A stretch of 44,876 bases of DNA from Pseudomonadota bacterium (GTDB lineage: Bacteria; Pseudomonadota; Gammaproteobacteria; Burkholderiales; Methylophilaceae). The position numbers and the translations under genes are program-made. The stretch is from assembly GCA_029781535.1 (NCBI GenBank), contig JAKOWL010000210.1, positions 1 to 44,876 on the forward strand. Reading direction: 5' to 3'. Positions 1 through 6,494 of this stretch are shown piece after piece. How positions within the stretch are numbered: position 1 is the first letter of the stretch; each line of letters starts with the position of its first letter. The notes under the pieces were generated by a model. That model was not told the origin of the DNA and made no database searches. It saw only the letters and a list, made by a program, of their open reading frames with translations.

Positions 1-423
1 CCGGTGTGGTTCATCGTCGCACCTTTGAAGCTGGTGGTGGACTTGTGGCAGGTCTCACAGGCTGCCGTGGTGGCAATATGGGTGCTTGGTTTGCCTATCG
101 CAGTCTTGCCGTTATGGCAGGTCGCACAGCCAGTCGTGATGCCGGTGTGGTTCATCTTCGCACCCTTGAAGCTGGTGGTCGATGTATGGCAGGTCTCGCA
201 CGCTGCTGTCGTGGCGATGTGGGTGATTGGTTTGCCTATCGCAGTCTTGCCGTTATGGCAGGTCGCACAGCCGCTAACCACTCCGCTATGATTATATTTT
301 GCACCTAAGAAACTACTGGTAGAAGTATGACAAGTTTCACAAGCTGCGGTCGTTGGGATATGGCTAGCAGATTTACCTTTTGCCTTCGTCCCGTTGTGAC
401 AACTAGCGCAATTACCCGTAATA
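1..423. repeat. 141-bp tandem coding repeats (47 aa)
   Basis: Near-identical segments begin at about 1, 142 and 283 (CCGGTGTGGTTCATC at 1 and again at 142), a period of 141 bp. Each encodes 47 residues with two CxxCH motifs. Copies further from the left edge are more diverged. The high nucleotide identity of the first two copies suggests recent duplication, and the array probably continues beyond the window. Confidence 0.85.
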
Positions 424-1064
424 CCTGTGTGATCGAACTTGACCGCACCCAAGAACGTAGTAGTTGATGTGTGGCATGTCTCGCAAGGAGCAGTGGTTTG
501 AATATGATTGGCTGACTTACCTTTAGCCGTGGTGCCATTGTGGCAGCTGGCGCAACCTGATGTAATTCCCTGATGATTAAACCCTGTCGCAGGCAACCAT
601 CCGGATATCTTATGACAAGACTCACATCCCGCACTCGTCTGGATATGATTTGCCGGTTTACCAGGTGCCGATTTTCCATTATGGCAAGCCGCGCATGGTG
701 TACCTCCCATTACGCCATTATGGCTAAATGAAGCCGGTGTCCATGAAGATGGGATATGACAAGTTTCGCATTTGTCTGAAGAAGGGATATGCCCAACAGG
801 CCGCGCTGAAGCATTCATCCGATTGCCATTCACATGACAACTGGAACACTGCTTAGGGGTTCCTTTAAAGATACCATTGATATGACAGCTTTCACACCGC
901 GCTGTTGCATGGTTGCCTGTTAATGCGAAACCGGTTTTTGAATGGTCGAACTTAAAACCCTTAATGGTTTTAGTTGCAGCAAAGCTAGGGGCCGCCAAAA
1001 TGACGGATAGGCAACATGCGATTATGAATGTCGCAATCTGTTTCCAATTTGTTTTTATTCGCAT
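1..1064 (-). CDS. Secreted multihaem cytochrome c, C-terminus cut by window edge
   Basis: The frame is open from an ATG at 1064 to the left edge with no stop (354 complete codons), so the C-terminus lies outside the window. The N-terminus is a signal peptide: charged MRIKTNWK, a hydrophobic stretch, and a probable cut after PSFAA. I count 13 CxxCH c-haem motifs (for example CESCH, CSSCH, CETCH, CASCH, CATCH). From the middle onward they fall in pairs inside a 47-residue repeat (pattern CATCHNGK...THI.TTAACETCH.S..SF.GA...H). An AGGGGG ribosome site lies a few bases upstream of the ATG. Repeat architecture and haem density fit a periplasmic or cell-surface electron-transfer cytochrome of the cytochrome c3/c7-like repeat type; the specific partner is unknown. 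It lies downstream of a 27-haem cytochrome gene on the same strand but has its own promoter region with a palindromic site at 1143-1165. Confidence 0.88.
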   Translation of the reverse strand, partial: MRIKTNWKQIATFIIACCLSVILAAPSFAATKTIKGFKFDHSKTGFALTGNHATARCESCHINGIFKGTPKQCSSCHVNGNRMNASARPVGHIPSSDKCETCHIPSSWTPASFSHNGVMGGTPCAACHNGKSAPGKPANHIQTSAGCESCHKISGWLPATGFNHQGITSGCASCHNGTTAKGKSANHIQTTAPCETCHTSTTTFLGAVKFDHTGITGNCASCHNGTKAKGKSASHIPTTAACETCHTSTSSFLGAKYNHSGVVSGCATCHNGKTAIGKPITHIATTAACETCHTSTTSFKGAKMNHTGITTGCATCHNGKTAIGKPSTHIATTAACETCHKSTTSFKGATMNHT

Positions 1065-1110
1065 AAAACCCCCTAAAAATTTGCTACTTCAATTACATTT
1101 CTCGAGCAAA

Positions 1111-1131
1111 GTGTGGGAAATTTATCCACAC
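1111..1131. promoter_or_regulatory. Inverted repeat in cytochrome leader
   Basis: Arms GTGTGG (1111-1116) and CCACAC (1126-1131) are separated by 9 bp, 47 bp or more upstream of the cytochrome ATG at 1064. It could be a second regulator site or a weak mRNA hairpin. Its half-site spacing differs from that of the nearby 23-bp palindrome, so I keep it separate. Confidence 0.3.
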
Positions 1132-1138
1132 ATGCCAG

Positions 1139-1167
1139 AGTTTATGTGGGATTTTTTTATACGTCAA
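1139..1167 (-). promoter_or_regulatory. Putative promoter with overlapping palindromic operator (site 1)
   Basis: Read on the minus strand, TTGACG (1162-1167) is followed after 17 bp by TAAACT (1139-1144), a plausible sigma-70 promoter for the cytochrome starting at 1064. The 23-bp element at 1143-1165 lies over it and matches the perfect palindrome at 5581-5603 at 17 of 23 positions, including the run of seven T and the core ACGT in the right arm. The promoter call is by eye; the operator role is inferred from recurrence at three places. Confidence 0.45.
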
Positions 1168-1251
1168 CCTATTTTTAAAAAAATAATAACGTTTGCGATT
1201 GTTATGAAAATAAATTATATAAGGAGAAAATTGCTTATAAAACAATGGGTA

Positions 1252-3237
1252 TTATCTACCCACCCCTGCATTCACTTTGATTTCCCTGAAGTCAGTATCC
1301 ACATGACAGCGGTCGCATTGAGGACCAAAGCTACCGCCATGGACATCATCCGCAGAATGGCAACTATAACAGGCAGTGTTTTGTTTAATTTTTCCCACGA
1401 ATGCAGTTCTGTGACAGTCAAGACAAGCCACACCTTTATGCCCACCGCTTAATTTGAATTTGGTTCTTGTGTCGTGGTTGTAATCCCACACTTTCCAATC
1501 GCGCACATTGTGGCAATCTTCGCAAAGCGTACCCAGTTGCTTCTTATGTTCATCATCTTTTTGATGGCAAGAATAACAATCCTTTTTCACGTTTTTGAAG
1601 TCGCCAGTTGTGTGGCATTTTTTACACTCGACTGGAGCATGCTTGCCTAACAGTGGGAACTTTGTCTTGTTGTGGTCAAAATCTTTGACCTTCCACGTAC
1701 TTTCGGTATGGCAATCTTCACATTTCTTACCTTCACTGCCTTTGTGAATATCATCTTTCTGGTGACATGCATAGCACGTACTTTGCAACTTCTGCGGCGC
1801 GGGTGCTGGCTTATGGCAACTCTCGCATTTGGCCTTGATATGCTGCCCCTTCAATGGATACTTAGTGTCCTTGTTATGATCAAAACTCGTGGTTTTCCAG
1901 TTATTCTCATTATGGCAACGATCGCACTTATCCCCAAAGACCGTCTTATGCGGATCATCCTTTTGATGACAATCGTTACAGGTGGTTTTTAGTTTCTCTG
2001 TCAAACCGTTGACGTGACAACTCTCACATTTTGCCGGCTTATGTTTACCTTTAAGCAAAAACTTGGTGTCGCGGTCATGATCAAAAACCGCTTTCTTCCA
2101 ATCACGTGCGTTATGGCAATCAGCACATTTTTCGCCAAACTTGCCTTTATGCGCATCATCCTTTTTATGGCATGAATAACAATCCATCGGCAATTTCTCG
2201 AACTTCAAACCGCCAGACGTGTGACACGCCTCACATTTTGCCGACTTATGCTTGTCTTTTAGGGGGAATTTCGTGTCCTGGTCATGATCGAAGTCGGTCT
2301 TCTTCCAGCTGCGCTCATTATGGCAATCCGCACAATTTTCACCCAATGTCCCGTGATGCTTATCATCGTCTCGATGGCAACCGATACAGGTTTTCGGTAG
2401 TTTTTGGCCTGCAGACTTGTGACAGCTCTGGCATTTCGCCGCCTCATGCTTGCCCAACAGCGCAAAATGACCGTCTTGTTTATGATCGAACGTAGACTCT
2501 TTCCAAGTCTTCTCGGTATGACAATCGGCACATTTCTGTCCGAACACACCCTTATGGTCATCGTCTTTCTTATGGCATGAATAGCAGTCTTTAGGCGTCT
2601 GCTTGAACATATTGTCCTTATGACAATCCTTGCACGCCACCTTGCTTTCTACCGCGTGCGTACCTTTGAGTGGAAAGTCGCTCTTATCATGGTCGAACCT
2701 GATATCTTTCCAGCTCTTCTCGATATGGCAATCAGCACATTTCTCACCAAGTGAGTTTTTGTGTTTATCGTCTTTTTTATGACAACCGACACAGGTCGCG
2801 GGCGCTTCTCTATATTTGACTTTTGGCTTGTGACAATCCTTACATTGCACCTTGTCACCCAAGTGGCCGCCCTTAAGCTCAAAGTCGGTCTGGTTATGCT
2901 TAAAGGTTTTCTCGTCAAGATTAACAATATTGGCTTCCCTGCCTTTATGTTCTGTATGACACTCAGAACAATTGCGCCCTTGCTTCATCTTGCCATGGTA
3001 GCCACGCTTCTGGCTCACATCTGTATTGATGTCCTTGTGACAGTCCTTGCATAACAAGTCCTGCCCTTCCTTATCAAAGCGCTTATGGCACTTTTGACAA
3101 TCGTCTTCCCACTTCAGATGTCCTTTGATGACCTTGCCAGGCATCATGACGGATTCCAGCGTGTCGGCAGTTGCCGTACATGCCATCAAGAACCCTAGAA
3201 CAATTGAAACAAAAAGACGCAACATTATTTTTTTCAC
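1252..3237 (-). CDS. 27-haem cytochrome c (CxxCH triplet repeats)
   Basis: Large c-type cytochrome with 27 CxxCH motifs in about 660 residues. After a short N-terminal section they come in roughly 65-70-residue modules of three haems, with the signature CYSCHKKDD.HKG.FG.KCADCH.E..W...FDHD followed by FPLKG.H and a third CxxCH. The signal peptide is IMLRLFVSIVLGFLMACTATA. I choose the GTG at 3237 (gives VKKIMLRLF, 10 bp after the upstream stop); an ATG at 3225 is the alternative and an in-frame ATG at 3273 overlaps the previous gene. None has a clear Shine-Dalgarno. LMAC could be a weak lipobox, otherwise cleavage after TATA. Haem number is in the range reported for large cytochromes of PCC3-type porin-cytochrome clusters of iron oxidisers. 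It follows the cytochrome-b-like gene at 3248-4129 and is probably co-transcribed with it. Periplasmic electron transfer is well supported; donor and acceptor are not known. Confidence 0.9.
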   Translation of the reverse strand: MKKIMLRLFVSIVLGFLMACTATADTLESVMMPGKVIKGHLKWEDDCQKCHKRFDKEGQDLLCKDCHKDINTDVSQKRGYHGKMKQGRNCSECHTEHKGREANIVNLDEKTFKHNQTDFELKGGHLGDKVQCKDCHKPKVKYREAPATCVGCHKKDDKHKNSLGEKCADCHIEKSWKDIRFDHDKSDFPLKGTHAVESKVACKDCHKDNMFKQTPKDCYSCHKKDDDHKGVFGQKCADCHTEKTWKESTFDHKQDGHFALLGKHEAAKCQSCHKSAGQKLPKTCIGCHRDDDKHHGTLGENCADCHNERSWKKTDFDHDQDTKFPLKDKHKSAKCEACHTSGGLKFEKLPMDCYSCHKKDDAHKGKFGEKCADCHNARDWKKAVFDHDRDTKFLLKGKHKPAKCESCHVNGLTEKLKTTCNDCHQKDDPHKTVFGDKCDRCHNENNWKTTSFDHNKDTKYPLKGQHIKAKCESCHKPAPAPQKLQSTCYACHQKDDIHKGSEGKKCEDCHTESTWKVKDFDHNKTKFPLLGKHAPVECKKCHTTGDFKNVKKDCYSCHQKDDEHKKQLGTLCEDCHNVRDWKVWDYNHDTRTKFKLSGGHKGVACLDCHRTAFVGKIKQNTACYSCHSADDVHGGSFGPQCDRCHVDTDFREIKVNAGVGR

Positions 3238-3247
3238 TACGAATGGT

Positions 3248-4129
3248 TTAATACATATGCACCCAGATAACATGGAATATGGCAGTGGCCACCATCATGT
3301 ACATCAAAGGAATGTGAATCACATGCCAGGCTGAAAAGATTTGTTCGAACTTTTTAAACTGTGCGACTGTTTGAATCTGTATCAGATATTTCTTTACCAG
3401 ATTGGATGCTTCTGCCGCTATCTCTTCATGCGCAGGTCCGAGCTTGAGATGGATATAACGTTTACAGCGCCATGCAAGCAACATGCGCCTGACGTCAAAA
3501 CCAAGGAAGAACCATACTCCTTGCAGAAAGTTACGTTTCTTCTCTAGTGCTTCATGCTCAAAATTTTTAATCTTTTTTTCCACCTTAGGCACAAAATGCA
3601 ATTTGGATTTAATGTCCCCCGAACTGCCAGCCATCTCATCATATGCTTCGTTGAGGGTAGACCGACTGCCATACAGGCCTTTGTGGATTTTTGTATAAAC
3701 AAAACGCCCGATCAAACCACTGCCAGCCACCAGCAACATGCAATACAACGCAATGGCTGCATTGATGGAACCCGTATGGAATGTGGTGTGAAATAAAACC
3801 AAAGTTGGGCCCAATACACCCAGTATCATATGGATGCGGAACCAATGTTTGAGCTTACCCAACCCCTGCATGAACTTAAGGTGCTTCCGCATCGAGTACA
3901 TCAGCAGAGTCAGCATCATCACACCGCCTGCCAAACCAAGGTAATAACCCAACCCCTCGCCTGGCTTGTAATAATTGCCATGCGCTACTCTCCAACCCAG
4001 CCAGATTGCGGACAGTAACAATACCAACATCACTATCTTGTTCACATAACGCATCATCGCACCAAGTCCTATATTACGTTCCGATTTGATAACATCAGAA
4101 TCTACAGTTCCTCGATATACAACACTCAT
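3248..4129 (-). CDS. Cytochrome b-like inner-membrane protein
   Basis: 293 residues with about five membrane helices (roughly 30-46, 62-80, 100-117, 121-142 and 272-291) and a charged cytoplasmic stretch at about 145-265. Histidines are placed as in dihaem b cytochromes: H100, H114 and H118 in the third helix (HMILGVLGPTLVLFHTTFH) and H269/H272/H286/H291 in the last. It probably passes electrons between the quinone pool, or the reductase encoded divergently at 4278, and the 27-haem cytochrome encoded 10 bp downstream. The ATG at 4129 has a good AAGGGG ribosome site. A palindromic site at 4148-4170 lies just upstream. I recognise the general type, not a named family; haem binding is inferred from histidine placement. 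Confidence 0.75.
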   Translation of the reverse strand: MSVVYRGTVDSDVIKSERNIGLGAMMRYVNKIVMLVLLLSAIWLGWRVAHGNYYKPGEGLGYYLGLAGGVMMLTLLMYSMRKHLKFMQGLGKLKHWFRIHMILGVLGPTLVLFHTTFHTGSINAAIALYCMLLVAGSGLIGRFVYTKIHKGLYGSRSTLNEAYDEMAGSSGDIKSKLHFVPKVEKKIKNFEHEALEKKRNFLQGVWFFLGFDVRRMLLAWRCKRYIHLKLGPAHEEIAAEASNLVKKYLIQIQTVAQFKKFEQIFSAWHVIHIPLMYMMVATAIFHVIWVHMY

Positions 4130-4147
4130 AATACCCCTTCAGCAACT

Positions 4148-4170
4148 TACGTGTAACTTTTTCACACACA
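4148..4170. promoter_or_regulatory. Palindromic operator-like element (site 2)
   Basis: The left arm ACGTGTAA and the central TTTTT match the perfect palindrome at 5581-5603, and the right half keeps ACAC; 17 of 23 positions agree. It lies in the 148-bp divergent region, 19 bp upstream of the cytochrome-b gene ATG (4129) and 107 bp upstream of the oxidoreductase ATG (4278), so it could control both. Confidence 0.5.
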
Positions 4171-4277
4171 TAATTTAATGGGTATATTATCAAACTTTTT
4201 AATACTTATGTTTAAATAACGTTAACTAATAGATTCAACGTATTGATACACTAGTCTTTTTTATCAAATTTTTCAGC

Positions 4278-5582
4278 ATGTCGACAATTACTTTAATCTT
4301 ATATCTAGCGCCTTTTCTGTTGGTTCTGGGAATATATATCAAGCGCCAAAGCCACCGGGATAGGCGTGGCCGCGAACGTTTGCATGAAGCAAAAGAGTCA
4401 GGCTTAACTGAACCCGCATCCATTCATCCAATTATCGACCCTGGCCGCTGTGTGGGTTCCGGAGCTTGTGTCAAAGCCTGCCCTGAAAAAGCTTTGAGCA
4501 TGATCAATGGCAAAGCCGTGCTCACCGACCCGACCCATTGCATCGGTCACGGCGCCTGTTTAGCCGCTTGCCCGGTAGAAGGGATAGACCTTGTATTCGG
4601 TACCGAAAAGCGTGGTATGGATATCCCTTTTGTATCACCTAACTTTGAAACAAACGTCCCTAATATTTTCATTGCCGGCGAACTAGGTGGCATGGGGCTG
4701 ATTCGCAAGGCTGCAGAACAGGGCAAACAAGCAATTGAAACCATCACTGAAAAGAAAAACGAAGGAAATGAATATGATGTTGTCATCATCGGAGCCGGTC
4801 CCGCGGGCATGTCTGCATCACTAGCAGCAAAGGAGAAGGATCTTCGCTATATCACCATTGAGCAGGAAGACTCGCTAGGCGGGGCCATTTATAAGTATCC
4901 TCGCAACAAGGTTGCGATGACACAACCTGTGACTTTACCAATTATTGGCAAGGTCGAGATGTACGATATCAGCAAAGAGGAGCTACTGGGGTTCTGGAAT
5001 CGCGTACTAAAAGAAAACGAACTTGCAGTCAAATTCAACGAGCGGATGGAAACAATCAGCAAAACCGCCAACGGTTACGCAGTTAAAACCTCCAGGAACA
5101 CCTATCAGACCGCGAACATTTTACTAGCGATTGGCCGCATGGGGACGCCCAGGAAACTCGAGGTGGCAGGTGAAGATTTACCCAAGGTTGTATATCGCCT
5201 TATTGACCCGGAACAATACATCAACCATCATGTATTAGTAGTTGGCGGAGGCGATAGCGCGCTGGAAGCCGCCATTACCATATCGGAGCAACCAGGTACC
5301 ACGGTAACACTCTCTTATCGCAGTGAAGCATTTGGGCGGGTAAAACCGAAGAACCGTGAACGATTGCAACAGGCTGAAGATCAAAAGAGATTGACGGTAC
5401 AGCTTAAATCCAATGTGAAAGAAATTTTTTCCGATACTGTCAAACTCGAATTGAGCAGCAAGGAAGTTGTAGAAATCCCGAATACTGCCGTAATTATCTG
5501 TGCCGGCGGGGTACTTCCCACTCCGTTTCTGAAAGAAATTGGCGTAATGGTAGAAACCCATTATGGCAAGAAAGTGAACTAA
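4278..5582 (+). CDS. Membrane-anchored ferredoxin / FAD-NAD(P) oxidoreductase
   Basis: 434 residues. An N-terminal membrane helix (about 5-21) is followed by a two-cluster ferredoxin-like domain (58-101) and a thioredoxin-reductase-like flavoprotein with GAGPAG at 172-177 (FAD) and GGGDSALE at 323-330 (NAD(P)H). It lacks the CxxC redox pair of thioredoxin reductase, so it is more like ferredoxin/quinone-type reductases. Both iron-sulphur motifs are short of one ligand: CVGSGACVKACP and CIGHGACLAACP have Ser61 and His91 where the second cysteine of CxxCxxCxxxCP is expected. It is divergent from the cytochrome-b and 27-haem genes and is a likely cytoplasmic-side link between NAD(P)H and the membrane haem protein. 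The ribosome site is weak. Oxidoreductase class is firm; the physiological reaction is inferred. Confidence 0.85.
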   Translation: MSTITLILYLAPFLLVLGIYIKRQSHRDRRGRERLHEAKESGLTEPASIHPIIDPGRCVGSGACVKACPEKALSMINGKAVLTDPTHCIGHGACLAACPVEGIDLVFGTEKRGMDIPFVSPNFETNVPNIFIAGELGGMGLIRKAAEQGKQAIETITEKKNEGNEYDVVIIGAGPAGMSASLAAKEKDLRYITIEQEDSLGGAIYKYPRNKVAMTQPVTLPIIGKVEMYDISKEELLGFWNRVLKENELAVKFNERMETISKTANGYAVKTSRNTYQTANILLAIGRMGTPRKLEVAGEDLPKVVYRLIDPEQYINHHVLVVGGGDSALEAAITISEQPGTTVTLSYRSEAFGRVKPKNRERLQQAEDQKRLTVQLKSNVKEIFSDTVKLELSSKEVVEIPNTAVIICAGGVLPTPFLKEIGVMVETHYGKKVN

Positions 5583-5603
5583 CGTGTAATTTTTTTACAC
5601 GTT
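5581..5603. promoter_or_regulatory. Perfect palindromic operator (site 3)
   Basis: Arms AACGTGTAA and TTACACGTT are perfect 9-bp inverted repeats around five T. The site starts at the stop codon of the oxidoreductase gene and covers the putative -35 box of the DUF6502 gene. An AT-rich stem with the T-run in the loop argues against a terminator. Partial copies occur at 1143-1165 and 4148-4170. Confidence 0.65.
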
Positions 5604-5622
5604 AATAAAACTGACATATAAT
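5594..5622 (+). promoter_or_regulatory. Putative sigma-70 promoter of the DUF6502 gene
   Basis: TTTACA (5594-5599), 17 bp, then TATAAT (5617-5622). Transcription would begin near 5629, only about 3 nt before the ATG at 5632, and no Shine-Dalgarno is visible, so the mRNA would be nearly leaderless. The -35 box lies inside the palindrome at 5581-5603. Confidence 0.55.
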
Positions 5623-5631
5623 ATTATTAAT

Positions 5632-6486
5632 ATGACAATAGGTTTGGCAGCTTCCGAGAAAAAGCAATCCATCATTCACAACACCCTGCGTAGGGTGTTG
5701 CGCCCTTTGGTACGCCTGATGCTTTCACAGGGCATCAATTACACTATGGTACTAGAGGATCTCAAGAGTGTATTTGTCAGTGTCGCCGAAGATGAATTCA
5801 AACTGGATGGCAAGCCCCAGACCAACAGCAGGATCACCCTGCTTACCGGTGTTCATCGTAAAGATGTACAACGTATTCGCAATGAAAAAGGCGAGCTGGC
5901 CGAAACACCTCATTCCATAGGCGCACAAGTCGTGGGGCTATGGCTTGGTCGTGATAAATACCTAGATGATTTTGGCAAACCAAAACCTTTAGCGAGACTG
6001 GCTAGCAAAGGCGGAGAACTTTCATTTGAGTCGCTTGTTGCAAGCATCAGCAAAGACTTTCGAGCCAGACCACTCTTAGATGAATGGTTAAGACTCAGTT
6101 TTGTCAACATCGATGACAAAGATTATGTTCATTTAAACTTGAAGGCATTTATTCCCAATCAGGATTTGGAAGAAAAACTTTCATTTCTTGCGATGAACAT
6201 ACATGACCACATATCCGCTACAGTAAACAATCTGGACAGCCAAAAACCTGCCATGATGGAAAGATGTGTATATTACGAAGGATTGACCCAGCAGAACATC
6301 GACAGCTTGCACGAACTGGCAAAACAAAATGGGATGGAATTGATTAACCTCATCAACCGGCGTGCAGCCGACTTAAAGGCAGCACAAGGTCCTGGAAGGA
6401 GAGAATCAGACAGCAAGACCGGCAGAATGAACTTTGGTGTTTATTTCTTTCACGAGCCAGGCTCAAGCAACGCTCGAAAAGACTAA
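5632..6486 (+). CDS. DUF6502 family protein, possible regulator
   Basis: 284 residues, soluble, no signal peptide. The N-terminal part resembles a helical DNA-binding region: a basic helix (RRVLRPLVRLMLSQGINY) and then SRITLLTGVHRKDVQRIRNE (about 66-85), which reads like a helix-turn-helix. The C-terminal part is helical and rich in charged residues. This matches proteins grouped as DUF6502, whose function is not established to my knowledge. It is followed 8 bp later by the DUF5666 gene, and DUF6502/DUF5666 pairing fits one operon. A perfect palindrome overlaps its promoter, which would suit autoregulation. Regulator status is inference. Confidence 0.75.
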   Translation: MTIGLAASEKKQSIIHNTLRRVLRPLVRLMLSQGINYTMVLEDLKSVFVSVAEDEFKLDGKPQTNSRITLLTGVHRKDVQRIRNEKGELAETPHSIGAQVVGLWLGRDKYLDDFGKPKPLARLASKGGELSFESLVASISKDFRARPLLDEWLRLSFVNIDDKDYVHLNLKAFIPNQDLEEKLSFLAMNIHDHISATVNNLDSQKPAMMERCVYYEGLTQQNIDSLHELAKQNGMELINLINRRAADLKAAQGPGRRESDSKTGRMNFGVYFFHEPGSSNARKD

Positions 6487-6494
6487 AAATCAAG

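Noticed and set aside
1-423. 141-bp repeats as a CRISPR array or intergenic satellite
   Set aside because: Units are long, contiguous without spacers, and code in frame for haem motifs.
6-679. Open frames on both strands across the first cytochrome repeats
   Set aside because: The open minus frame from 1064 to the edge has the signal peptide, ribosome site and all CxxCH motifs. The others lack these and arise from the repeat composition.
1111-1131. GTGTGG/CCACAC repeat as a fourth copy of the 23-bp operator
   Set aside because: Half-site spacing is 4 bp longer and the central T tract is missing.
5581-5603. Palindrome as terminator of the oxidoreductase gene
   Set aside because: The stem is AT-rich, the T-run is in the loop rather than after the stem, and similar copies lie upstream of other gene starts.
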